From NCBI RefSeq assembly GCF_016920785.2, contig NW_024609835.1, forward strand, positions 86,772,243-86,836,242: 64,000 bases of DNA, read 5' to 3'. Below the pieces are notes generated by a model that saw nothing but the letters and a program-made list of their open reading frames with translations, did not search any database and was not told the origin of the DNA. Positions 1-9,729 of this stretch are shown here, piece after piece. Made by a program: the position numbers and the translations under genes. Every line of letters begins with the position of its first letter. The first letter of the stretch is position 1. The DNA comes from Ixodes scapularis. Taxonomy: Eukaryota; Arthropoda; Arachnida; Ixodida; Ixodidae.

Positions 1-48
1 TCTGCAACGCTGGTATACCAGCGTTGCAGAACAACGCTGTTGTTCTGC
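1..48. repeat. Two overlapping palindromes at the window edge
   Basis: Bases 1-30 form a perfect 30-bp palindrome centred on GGTATACC. Bases 26-48 form a second hairpin with 10-bp arms (GCAGAACAAC / GTTGTTCTGC) around a GCT loop. The two share their ends, so the stretch can refold. It is probably the end of a foldback element whose other part lies before the window. Confidence 0.7.
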
Positions 49-1600
49 AAGCGGCTTTGAAGTGCCTGCTCCGAACGGTGTCCGGCGTTCGAAAGCAGAT
101 CGTTCTATAACTCCCCGTAAAGGCGTAGTTTGTCCGTCCTTATATCCTTCTTTCCACTTCCTTTGTATCTCCTCCTCCTCCCCCTTTTTTGAAACAGGGC
201 ATGAATCGAGCACTTACGAAGTGGCTGCACAGACGATCCGATCGACATGTGGACAGGTCCTTCCGCAGGCACTCAGGACATGCGTGTCCCTTCCAGACGC
301 CGCAGAGATATATCTGCGGGATTGATGCCCCCGATGCACCACGAGCCATGCTAACCAGGAAAGCCGAGAAACCAGATGCATCTCGGGCGAGTCTCCGGCG
401 TGCATGTAGGTAGGCTCGGCGTGACCGGGATCTGGGGGCAGTCTGGGAGCGGATCTCTTCTCTGTCGGCCCGCCACGTCTTATCCGACATCGGCGACGCG
501 TCGCTCCAGGAATCTAGTCTCGCCATTCGCTTTAACGACGGACAACACCTTTGACACTGGATGCCTTCCTATACGTGGCGCTTTTTTTTCTCTCTTCTTT
601 TTTGCTCCTTGTGGGTCGAAATAAAGACGCCGCATGTGACAGCGGCGCGACTTTTTTTTTTTTTGTTTTGATCGTTGTCATCGATATATATATATGTATA
701 TATATATATATTTTTGTCCGATAGACGTACACTGCGATTATTTTGTTCGTCTCCTCGATCTGTGCCCGTTTTAAGGGTGCACTCTAGCTGGTCGGTTTCC
801 CCGTCTTCCGGATTCAAGCCGCGGGGAGAAGTGTGCGCACGGGAAGCTGGCCGATCGTCGAAATGCTAGACGCGTCTTCGTGCGTTCCGCTGTATAGAAA
901 CGGCGAAACTAAAAAGAAGGATTGCAGAAAGAAGAGCAGTCAGAAGTTATCGAGTTTGCTTCTTGCCTCGGGATTGACTTCGATTGACAGTTTTATCTTG
1001 CTCACGCCGACTGCTCGCGGTTCCTTGGTTTCCCAACTACCGCCCCGAAGTCCTCCGGGGTGGGCCGACTTAGAGGGCTGAATCCAGGCTTCCTGATCGA
1101 GGCACAGGTTCCTCTGTTCCTCTGCCCTCTCTACCGATGCGGCTTCTCGGGCTCGGGTCAAAAGCTTTTTGCTGATCATCCACTAAAACCGACAAAGGCG
1201 TCTGTTTTACTCTCCACATTATGGAGTATACTTGCTCCACTTCTTGTTTGTATTCTACGCGCTCCTCGCAGCGGTGGCATTAAACATTGTCATTATGTTC
1301 GATGCTACACGAAAAAAAAAAAAAAAAAAAAAAAACTCCTGGGTGTTTTTGTTTTTTGGCGGCTTGGTGTACTCGCCTCGCACTTTTCAAGTTCAGTTGA
1401 AATCCGCTACTAACCATGTAGTGCCCGTTAACGTTGTTATCATTCCTTTAAAGCATATCTTCTGACGGTTTCAGTAGCTTTTTGTTTGTTTTTAAAATAT
1501 CTTTGCCTCGTTTATGAGGGCCTTTTCCGGTTGATTTCCTTTGTGATGAAGACTGGTTACACAGCAATCTACCAACACACTGTTTAGAAACAAGCCCGCA
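49..1600. other. Intergenic, no supported gene
   Basis: I see only low-complexity features here: a (TA)n microsatellite at about 683-713, a poly(T) run near 651-664 and a poly(A) run at about 1312-1335. The short open frames overlap on both strands, have no family resemblance and lack splice context. Confidence 0.6.
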
Positions 1601-1604
1601 TTCG

Positions 1605-1725
1605 CCCACACCGGATGTGGGCATTGTGCGTGCGCGAAAACCAGATTCGCGAGAGCCGAAGCATCTGCGCACGCGCGGTGCCGACAGGAGCGCCACCGTA
1701 GTGGCGTGACGTCAGGGAGTTGAGT
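1605..1725. repeat. Dispersed repeat K, copy 1 (partner near 62245)
   Basis: This stretch runs from a GTGGGCATTGTGCGTGCGCG-like start to GTAGTGGCGTGACGTCA. It aligns by eye with 62245-62375, which has the same order of blocks: GGGCGTGCGCGGAAACCAG, then GAAGCRTCTGC, then AGCGCC...AGTGGCGTGACGTCA. Both copies contain an AGCGCC(N)5-6AGTGGCG core resembling a CTCF-type site. No coding potential is seen. Confidence 0.6.
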
Positions 1726-1860
1726 TAGTCTGCAACCAATGACAGCCTGAGAAACGCGGGGCGTGGCAAGTGCCGGACATCTCATTATCGCTTCGTAGCC
1801 GATCGGACGACGGCATCAGTCAATAAGAACGTCGAACAGCCAATCAGGAGGCAAGAAGCT
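1725..1860. repeat. Dispersed repeat L, copy 1
   Basis: It contains the blocks 'GCATCAGTCAATAAGAACGTC' and 'CAGCCAATCA', which recur in altered form at about 5725-5865 (GCATCAGCCGATAAGAAC...) and 56520-56650. The copies are old and diverged and I could not define their ends. Confidence 0.4.
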
Positions 1861-1974
1861 GGCGGTGACTGCAATTATGTGCGTTGGCTTCGATGTTGTT
1901 TGGTATTCGGCGTTTCTGCAGTGAACCGACTTACCTTCATTTTCTATCACTGACCTGAGTTTTCAAGCTCGCAT

Positions 1975-2291
1975 GTATACTGAAAAAAGCCCGTGCGTTT
2001 ACTTTCCTGCACAACACTCAGCGTGCCATTCAGCGCAACTTACGGAGGCAGCTGAACGAATGACAATGCCGAAACATATGTTTAGACCGAAAAACGCAGT
2101 CTGACTTGTGACATAAAGCAATACGAAAATGGCACGCTTGCATTGCTTAATGTCACAACTCAGACGGCGTTTTTTGGTCTCAACATATGTTTCGGCATCG
2201 TCATTCGCTGAGCTGTCTACGTAAATTTCGGTGATTGGCTCTCCGAGTGTTGTGTGAGAAAGTAAGCGCACAGGCTTTTTTTAGAGTGTAG
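1975..2291. mobile_element. Foldback MITE, family C copy 1
   Basis: The whole 317 bp folds on itself. The left end (AAAAAAGCCCGTGCG, then CACAACACTC, then CGGAGGCAGCTGAACGAATGAC) is matched in inverted form by the right end (GTCATTCGCTGAGCTG...GAGTGTTGTGTGAG...CGCACAGGCTTTTTTTAGAGTGTAG). The central arms CATATGTTT.GACC and GGTCTCAACATATG also pair. It has no coding capacity, so it is non-autonomous. A second copy with the same ends lies at 34874-35504. Confidence 0.8.
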
Positions 2292-2625
2292 TGCGAATTG
2301 TCGTTGTTGTGGCAGTTACAGGACCTTAACCTACGTTTTTGGCTTTCTGCTGGGTATACTTCAAAACATTTTTTTTTTGGTTTTGCTAAATCCGCCGACA
2401 AATAACCGTTTTTATGCAATTTTTTTTTTTAAATTTGCTTACGCTTACGTATAGGGTAGTTAAATAATCATACAGCCCGAACGCAGCCAACGCTATGAGC
2501 CGATTGAACCAATGAAAGAGAGTCAAAAGCGCGACGTCATGGTGTAAATATTGCTAAAGCAATCATGATGTATATACGAGAAGACTCAAGAAATTGCGTT
2601 CTTAGAATGTGTGTTCGTGGTTTCA
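2292..2625. other. Intergenic, no supported gene
   Basis: AT-rich sequence with poly(T) runs near 2370 and 2420. No gene or clear repeat is seen. Confidence 0.5.
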
Positions 2626-2634
2626 ATTCACACC

Positions 2635-2775
2635 CCTGCCCGTTTCGATCTGGATGAGCATGGTACCGGTGTGCGGTCGTGTATCACTACTAAGTGGTGC
2701 ACGTTAAAGACCACAGGTTGTGCCACGCTGGCTGAATTGCTCATCTGCAGCTGAGAGACAAGTCATATCATTGTG
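2635..2775 (+). repeat. tRNA-derived SINE (Ruka-like), 5'-truncated copy
   Basis: This matches the body of the SINE at 13917-14174: CCCGTTTCGATCTGGATGAGC, GTGCGGTCGTGTATCACTACT, GGTGCACGTTAAAGACC, TTGCTCATCTGCAGCTGAG. The tRNA-like head with box A is missing. Such SINEs are pol III transcripts mobilised by LINE machinery. The Ruka name is from memory of a tick SINE family. Confidence 0.75.
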
Positions 2776-3913
2776 GTTATGACTTCCTACTGTCGAAACA
2801 TACATACAACACAATTACTTATTTGTTAGTGCTTGTATGTGTTCGTATCTTAGACTGTGGTCGGACAAACGATGAAATAAAATATATCGACCGTTCCAAT
2901 AATAATAAAGAAAAAACAAAATAACATTTGGCCGTTGCCCTTTTTAGTGTCTGTGCGAATGGCGTGTGATATAATATAATAATAATAATAATTTTTTTAT
3001 TTTTATTTTTTTATTACTAAACGAAAAAAATCAGAAACGAGGTCAAAAAGCCGGTACTACAGCTTGACGAGGTCCTAGTTCCCACACACACATTGCCGGA
3101 AAAACAGCGTAAAATAAAAATGCCTTAGACCCAAAACATTAAATACAAACCTGCACACCACTCCAATCCTTATACTTGTTTATGTAGAAAGTTCACTAAA
3201 AGACATTTGCCACTCAGATTGAAACACTTTTACCACACATGCGTGACACTACGCGGTATCATGCTCGACTTCCTCAAGCAAAGAGCACGCGCGTGCTCTT
3301 GTGTGGCTCTGTAAACATTGAAACGGTGTTCACATCTTCACCAGTTCCTGAAATCGTCACTAACTGAACCCTCACAGCAGCATTCGATGTTTCGCTAAGG
3401 TGTTGAGTTTCTCTTGGTATCAAAATGTCGGCTGACACTCTACTCTGAAGCTTCCACGAGGTTCCCTTTCAAGATCCCTCTGCACCAGAATTCACCGCTT
3501 TCGTGCTCTGTGTGGACCAGTCTCTGGCGGCAGATTCGTGCTGAACGCCTATCTACTGCCAACAGTGCTTTATAACCCTTCTCTCCACCGTAACGCGGAG
3601 CAACACACCTATCGCTTCGAGCACGAAGAACGAAACGTGTTCATCGTCTCCCAACGCCTCACTGCCGCGGAAGAACGGACAGCGCCCTCGGCGCGACACA
3701 CAGCGGTACTCGCCCACCCAGAAGACCGTTTTTTTCGCAAACTAAACGATCACTACGGTGACCTGTCCAGCTTCTTATAAGGAGGCCCATAGATTTTGAC
3801 AAGGACCAATCACCGACGGCGCGCTTCCGCGAGATATCCGCGGATGTGGCCTTCCATCGCTTATCGCCGGCTCAGATCGTCTGTTGTGGCGCTCACGCTG
3901 AGCGAGCCCGAGG
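2776..3913. other. Intergenic, no supported gene
   Basis: Holds a (TAA)n microsatellite near 2975-2995 and a perfect 20-bp palindrome (AAGAGCACGCGCGTGCTCTT) near 3284-3303. An 80-codon open frame at 3538-3780 starts at CTG and has no recognisable product, so I do not call it. Confidence 0.5.
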
Positions 3914-4293
3914 GTGGGGATTTAAAGCGAAGTGTGGGGGAGGCAGGGGCGAAGGAGACTACCTCGGTCACCCGTAAGCTGACAGTGTAGTGGAAGCCAC
4001 GTACCCGTTCAACCAGTCACGCACCTATCTATCTTTCGCCACGCACTCACCCTCCCGCCTTTGCTCACGCTCTGAGAGCGGGGTCAGGCGATGAAAGGGA
4101 AGCGGTTGATCGGTCCAGCGAGCGCGTAGCTCCCACCGCACTGTCAGCTTAAGGGCGAGTGGGGTATAGGTGTCCGCGCGCATCGGGGGGGTCGTCGCGG
4201 TGACGGCAACTATGGGGTCGCCCCCCCACGTCGTCTGTGCAGGCCACCCTGAGAGGCGGCGGCGTCGCGCGACTGTCGCTTTAAACCCCACAT
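3914..4293. mobile_element. Foldback MITE, family J copy 1
   Basis: The terminal inverted repeats are GTGGGGATTTAAAGCGA at the left and TCGCTTTAAACCCCAC at the right. A second inverted pair (AAGCTGACAGTG at about 3974 and CACTGTCAGCTT at about 4140) lies inside. The segment at 4070-4165 recurs inverted at about 17520-17605 and directly at about 37840-37925, so it belongs to a dispersed family. Confidence 0.7.
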
Positions 4294-4555
4294 GAGGCTA
4301 CGTCACGCTCTGCAGTTGCCGTTGCTTTCTCGTCACTCGCTGCTGCTTTCCCCGACGCGGCTCGCTGAGGCACCGATGGAGACAGGGGCCTGTTTTACGG
4401 CGTCGCCGAGATGGCCGGCATCCCTCTCTATCTGGCCAGTTTCTCGAAGATTCTCGAAGTAGTTTCTCCTTCCCCGCCCGTGACACTTTATTTTGACGTG
4501 CGTTTGTGACCTGGACTTGAGAAGTTTCGGCGTTGCGTTACGTGACCTTTGAGCT

Positions 4556-4885
4556 TCGCCGTTAAATTTAGCGGGAAAGGTGGGACGACGTCCGTATACG
4601 ACGCCGTCGCGTGGCTGGTGCCATTACGCGTCGCGTCACCGCGTGACACGACGTCAGGCCACGTGACGTCTCGGTGTCAAGTCACGGTGTCACGTGACAT
4701 CACGTCAGAAACAGGGTCACGTGTCTTCATGTGACACCATGACGTTCCAGTATCACGTGACACAACGACGGGATATGGCGGCTTCAGGTGACCTCACGTC
4801 ACGTCACGTGGTTACTTCAGCACGTGACCCATAGTTAGTTACGTACCGCTAAATATAGAGTGACGTGAGCGCGTTAAATCTAGCC
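4556..4885. repeat. E-box/CRE-rich satellite-like block with TAAATTTAGCGGGAAA motif
   Basis: Six exact CACGTG hexamers occur at 4660, 4691, 4718, 4754, 4805 and 4821, most as TCACGTGAC, mixed with many ACGTCA elements. The block opens with TAAATTTAGCGGGAAA (about 4563) and closes with degenerate TAAATNTAG motifs near 4850 and 4875. The same TAAATTTAGCGG motif marks tandem repeats at 36383-36545 and 51153-51328. It could be a decayed satellite or a bHLH-responsive regulatory block. Confidence 0.5.
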
Positions 4886-5600
4886 GATGATGTCACTCCC
4901 GTGTCGCGTTTCTATGTTACTTTAGTGTATTTAATGCACTAATTACAACCCAGCCTCCAGTCGCGACTCTGCAACCGATGGCAAGTGGTGACAAGCGGCT
5001 TAGAAACTGGCGGCTGGGTCATGTTGGTCACAAAACCGCGAACATAGACGTATTGAGTTTGACGATCCTTGAGATGCCTTGCAGCAAAACTTCTTAGTTC
5101 TTTACACAGCGCGCCAGAAGTGCCAAGAACAACTTACTAGAGAATTCCGCCGATCATTGTGACACATCCCAAGCATCGAGCACAACGGGGGAAACCCGCG
5201 TCGAGCTCAATGGGAGACCTAGGGACACGCATTGCGAAACCCCGGGCCTATGCGGGTCTGATATTGTGTGTTCTTTCGTTAACATTTAGCTCGTGTCGAA
5301 GGCAAAGTTCGCGTCTTTATTCCCAGGCAATTACGTTGGCGAAAAAATTCAATGCCCTCGACGTGGATCGATGCTCCGGAAGTTTTCAAGAACTGCAACA
5401 AAATGTAAACAAAAAAGTTTGTTGTGTGGATTATATACAGCTCGGGAATAATAAAGAAAAGAAAGAAAGAACGTCTACCCTGTCTTGAAACGGCGTCTGG
5501 GTTTCTTCGATGTAGACAAACCATATAACCAGTGCTCTACGACAACCAACATTAGGTATTTAGCAAGCATCATCATCATCATCATGCGCGAGTGCTTCAA
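4886..5600. other. Intergenic, no supported gene
   Basis: A 109-codon open frame at 5159-5488 has no recognisable domain. A (CAT)n microsatellite lies at about 5569-5586. Nothing else is supported. Confidence 0.5.
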
Positions 5601-5605
5601 CGAAA

Positions 5606-5685
5606 GCACGTCAACGCGATGCTCATCCAGATCGAAAGGGGGCAGGGCATCGAATCCGGGGATCCGGGGTCTTCGAAAATCATAG
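5606..5685 (-). repeat. SINE fragment, antisense
   Basis: The string ATGCTCATCCAGATCGAAA followed by a G-rich stretch and ATCGAATCCGGGGATCC is the reverse complement of the 5'-central SINE region (tRNA box B side) seen at 13917-14174. It is truncated at both ends. Confidence 0.6.
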
Positions 5686-5867
5686 CTTTCCAATGAACGT
5701 TACTCAGTCTTATGACCGCAGTGAAAAAGTTAGATGGCTACTGTCACCAACAGCTTAAGAAACGTCGAGTGTGGCGATTTTCTCGCTTATCGCTCTGCAG
5801 CCAATGAGAGTTTAGCATCAGCCGATAAGAACACCAACAAACCAATCACCAAGACACGAACCGGAGC

Positions 5868-6133
5868 ATATATAGACGCTTTACACACGCGCCAAATTAC
5901 AGCCGCCATTGCTGACCTTCTCTTGTCTTACCGAGATGCCGAGCAACTGAAACAGTAGTTGACAATCCTCTACAAAGGCGGACGCTTTAGAAAAGGACAC
6001 AGTTGAATCTAATGTGGCAATAACCTGATCTGCTATGGTAATGATGAAGTGAAATAAACGAAATAAGAGGAAACAAGAACTGAAGGTCAGTTATGGCAGC
6101 GTCCATGCACAGCTGCTGCAAAGCGTCTATATA
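5868..6133. mobile_element. MITE family A, copy 1 (about 265 bp)
   Basis: It is bounded by perfect 14-bp inverted repeats, TATATAGACGCTTT at 5869-5882 and AAAGCGTCTATATA at 6120-6133. The interior is nearly the same as 14354-14616, including TTACACACGCGCCAAATTA and GAAATAAGAGGAAACAA. The ends suggest a TA-type target. It has no coding capacity, and its superfamily is not determined. Confidence 0.85.
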
Positions 6134-6160
6134 CTAAGCCACATCATGCAGAAGGATCGG

Positions 6161-6207
6161 TAGCCGAGTGGCACGTGGAATGGAACGCTCCGCTGTGAGT
6201 TCGATGA
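6161..6207 (+). promoter_or_regulatory. tRNA-like box A / box B pair upstream of the L1 ORF1
   Basis: TAGCCGAGTGG (6161-6171) fits the pol III box A pattern, and GAGTTCGATGA (6197-6207) resembles box B at a tRNA-like spacing. It may be the head of a SINE, or a tRNA-derived 5' end of the adjoining L1-like LINE. A true tRNA gene is not supported, because I could not pair an acceptor stem. Confidence 0.35.
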
Positions 6208-6241
6208 CAGCGGCTCGGGGCAGCGGTGATGCTGTACACGG

Positions 6242-7152
6242 CGATGTTCCCAACGACTACGCCGTGAAACTGCCTACCCTACCGATACAAGAAGCCAGGA
6301 AATGAAGCCTCGTGCTGCATGCTGATACCTGGGGGCGGCCGTACCGTGCTGAAGACTTTGTCGGGCCTCTGAATCAGGTAGGAATTCGAGAAGACGTGGC
6401 AGGACTTCGCGCCTTTCATATGAGGCATGTCAGGCTGCTGAAGTTGCACACCACTTCCACCAAAGAGAAGCTCCTGCGAGTGGGGACCATGCTGGTGAAG
6501 GGGCGACCACGCCTGGTGATTGATTTCGAAAAACGAGAGCCGGAGGTAAAAGTTTATGGGGGTGGCATTCGACATATCTGCAGACGCCTTTCGACGGGAC
6601 TTCGAAACATACGGGGAGATCAAGGGCAACACCCGAGAAAAGCGGAGGATAGAGGGCCTGGTGGACGTGGATTCCACCCACGACCGTCATCGTACGGATG
6701 CTGCTCCGTGCAGCTGATGCTGCTCCCTGCCGCATCAGCTCCGCCTTTATGCCTCGTTCACACTGGCAGTTCAACCTTATTCTGAAAGCGGTTCCGAACG
6801 CGGTTGCTGAACGATTCAGTGCAGTTTCACGTGCATTCGGTGATGAAAACGAGTGAATTCGCTTCGTGGTTGCGATTTGAACGCCAGTGTGAATGCAGCA
6901 TTACAGAGGCAAGCTGCTGGTTGTGGTTCCCGGACGCACACCGGTGTGCCTCCGCTATCGACGTAACTGTCAGATGCCGAGGTGCGAGGAGTGTCGAGCT
7001 TTTGGGCATGAGGTATCGGCTTGTGTACGGCCGTTCGCTAGAGCTGCTGCCAGCAAGACCACCGACAGCCCGGACATAAACCTCGTAGTGGATGAGAAAG
7101 AGGCCGAAGCGGCGGCAACTCCAACCGTGAGGATTTCTTCACAAAACCCTTA
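6242..7152 (+). pseudogene. L1/Tx1-like LINE ORF1 remnant (CCHC nucleic-acid binding protein)
   Basis: A broken reading frame can be followed with frame changes from about 6242. After a TGA near 6302 comes RPYRAEDF, then KGRPRLVIDFEKREPEVKVYG, then, shifted, VAFDISADAFRRDFETYGEI. After a small insertion at 6753-6896 the frame resumes as KLLVVVPGRTPVC and a zinc knuckle in which C, C, H and C are spaced as RCEECRAFGHEVSAC (about 6975-7020). In the family this protein binds element RNA and precedes the endonuclease/RT protein. At least two frameshifts, one stop and the MITE break it. Confidence 0.75.
6753..6896. mobile_element. Small MITE inserted in LINE ORF1
   Basis: The inverted ends are TTCACACTGGC(AG)TTCAA at the left (6756 on) and its reverse complement, ending GCCAGTGTGAATGC, at the right (6883-6896). 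It falls between two parts of ORF1 that are adjacent in related proteins, so it is an insertion. I could not identify a target duplication. Confidence 0.65.
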
Positions 7153-7524
7153 GGCGTCCGGTGAGCAGCAATGCACGCCATTAGCGATGCCAGAAGGCCA
7201 GGTCTCCACCGTAGTATTGACGGCAAAAAGTACTGTTGGGGAAAACGAGCCTAATACGAAGACCGCCAGTGAGACGGCACCGGCTGCAAAGGACGTGACT
7301 GGACACCGGAGATGGTACAGCAATGGACTTCACTACTGAGGCGGTAAAACGGCGGCTAAGCGACCCGCGGAGCAGGAAGGAACCGACCAGTCGCTCCTGC
7401 AGACTGAGAGTCCCTGGTTGGTGGTGACGAGCAAGAGAGGACGACGCGCTGGCCGCAGCCGTTCTTCGTCTCTTCCCAGGTAGAGCGAGAGGTGAGCCCA
7501 GCGTATGAGACTCGCTTTCTGATG

Positions 7525-8255
7525 GTTTCCCTCGAAAACGCCTTGCGCGTGGCTACGTTGAACGTTCGCAAACTTGCGGCCAGACGACGGCAGCAGCAGC
7601 TTTACCGGCAGTTCACCGAGCATGACTTGGACATTGCCGCGACTCAGAAAACCAAAGTCAAGAGCGAGGACGAAACCGACTACATGATGCGGCCTTTCTG
7701 GCGCGATATGAAGTCTGCGTGAGTCATGCTGTTGGTTTCTCGGCTGGCTGCTGCCTGCTCCCTAGAATATCCCTAGGTGCTGCCTTGCAAACCGTCACGA
7801 CTTGCCCGTCTGGGAGGTTTTTCATGTGCGACTTGTCTGCTATGGGTAATGAATGGCAAGTCATTTGTGTTTATCCACCTAATGAAACTAAAAAGCCCCT
7901 GGCTTTCTTTTCTTTTTTTTTTTTCAAAACGTTTACCAATATTGCTAGTCCGATCGTTTTCCAGTATTTTGGGTGACTTTATTTGTGTTTGCCCGGCTGA
8001 AAACAGGTCCCACCGAACGTTCTATAGAGAGGCCAGTATACCCTAGAATTAAATAACATTATTGAAGATTTTGTTCTGGAAGATGTCGCATGTTGTGTGT
8101 CGAGGTCAAACTGTGTGCCTTTTACGCGCTATCAGGGTGCCAGTCAGGCTAGACTAAACCGGGCGTATATCTCATCAGATCTGGTATATTTATGTCGGGG
8201 TTACTCTATAGACTACGTTGTTTCTAGCGATCACTGCCTTATAACCTTTCAATAA
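7525..8255 (+). pseudogene. L1/Tx1-like LINE ORF2, endonuclease domain remnant
   Basis: The translation begins VSLENALRVATLNVRKLAARR and continues DLDIAATQKTKV, which is the N-terminal beta strand and metal-binding E/Q region of AP-type endonucleases. Further on, in shifted frames, come SGRFFMCDLS, WQVICVYPPNE, LGDFICVCPAENR (here the usual GDFN asparagine is isoleucine) and finally RAYISSDLVY...VVSSDHCLITF, which keeps the catalytic SDH. Several frameshifts and stops separate these pieces. In the living family this domain nicks target DNA for target-primed reverse transcription. It directly precedes the RT remnant at 8491. Confidence 0.75.
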
Positions 8256-8490
8256 GATTAAAAAAAAAAAAAAGATAAGGGCTAATTCCTCATGGGAATT
8301 ACGAAAATCAGTGCGAAACTTCTGAAGGATGAACCATTTCTTTCCATTATCAAGACAATCTGGTGTGACGTGCAACTGAAAGGATGCACAGGGAGACATT
8401 TAAACAGGTGGTGAAATTAACTGCACTTGAAAGGACATGTCTTCTCAAGTATCAGGAAGGAATCAATAATTAAAGCACAAAAAAAAAAAA

Positions 8491-9723
8491 TTGGAGAAGT
8501 TGTTACAGGAAGGATGCCGAGCATCTGGCGTTTTCATGGCGGATATTAACCATTTGAAAGCCGAACTCGAGAGCCTCGATTGCGATCGATACAAAGGGGC
8601 GGCTATACAAGCGCGTTCAGAGGGTTTCTTGGTGGGAAAGCAGCCGACAAAAAGAACGGTGGCGGCGGAAAAGAAACACGCGCGAGCTAATGATGTAGTT
8701 GAAATAGAACACCCTGGGGTTTTGTCCAGCGATAAAACGGACATCGAAGAGGCGTTGGTTGAACACTATAAAAAGGTCTTCAGCTGTAGCGCCCCACCAC
8801 TGTCAAGATTTGAGGACAACTTTCTGCCTCTACTGCCGAAGGTTGAAGGAAACGATAAGGACTTTTTAAAGGAACCAATCACTTTGTCAGATGTAACACG
8901 AGCGATAGATGACTTGAAACCCGGAAAATTGCGAGGCTCAAATGGCTTAACTGCTCGTTTTTACAAAACATTTAAACATGACACTTTTATTAACTTTTTT
9001 ACCAAGACATACGAAAGAAAAGTTCTCCCCCCTCTCTTTCACGCACAAACACACAGTGTTAATCCCAAAGTGTGACGATTCCGTTAAGCTTCGCAGTGTT
9101 AACTCCTACCGTCCAATACGCCTTACTAATGTTGACTATAAAATATTAATGAAAGTCCTCGCTCGCCGCTTGCAGCGCGTGATAACGAGTGTTGCTTTGC
9201 CTCAACAGACATGCGGTATACAAGGACGGACTATTTTGACCAAAATTCATGTTGGGCGCAGTATCTTGGAGTGCTGTGACGCTGGGCTGAGCAAAGTCGC
9301 CATGTTACAAGTTGACTTGGAAACGGCCCTTGACCGGGTGTCCCATGGCGTTCTAAGCCAAATTTTGAACCATATCGATTTAGGATCCATTATTTTTGAA
9401 GGAGTACAAATGACAGATTGTAATTGTGCAACGAGTCTTATAGTTAATAAGTGAGTTAGGGAACGCATTCCTGTATTATCTTCTGCTAGGCAGGGCTGTC
9501 CGCTCTTGCTATTACTGTTTTCATTGTATATTTTACCAGTCTGCCTGAGTATCATTGAAAGTGAGCATATTCGCGGTTTTACCTTGAATGCGCGCGAGGT
9601 CCGTATTTTGGTCTATGCGGACGGCATGGCTATTTTTTTGCACAGATAGAGAGAGATCATTGAAAAGGCCAACGAAATCACAAAAACATTTTATTCTCGC
9701 ACCGGCTGTTCCGTGAACTGGGC
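8491..9723 (+). pseudogene. L1/Tx1-like LINE ORF2, reverse transcriptase domain (5' half)
   Basis: One long frame (to about 8998) carries the linker and start of the RT, including ITLSDVTRAIDDLKPGK and GSNGLTARFYKTF. A -1 type shift near 9000 leads to a second frame with HTVLIPKCDDS, SYRPIRLTNVDYKI and LQVDLETALDRVSHG (the catalytic Asp of motif A is present), ending at a TGA after LIVNK. The frame continues past that stop with RQGCPLL and VYADGMAIF at about 9611-9637. The invariant YADD is thus YADG, losing a metal-binding Asp. It ends in CSVNWAK, where the LINE at 9730 is inserted. Confidence 0.8.
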
Positions 9724-9729
9724 TAAGTG
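9724..9729. repeat. Target-site duplication TAAGTG (left)
   Basis: TAAGTG here is repeated at 11564-11569. Deleting the LINE plus one copy rejoins the L1 frame as WAK|CSGFWHG, the order expected in related elements. This marks the exact 5' junction of the insertion. Confidence 0.8.
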
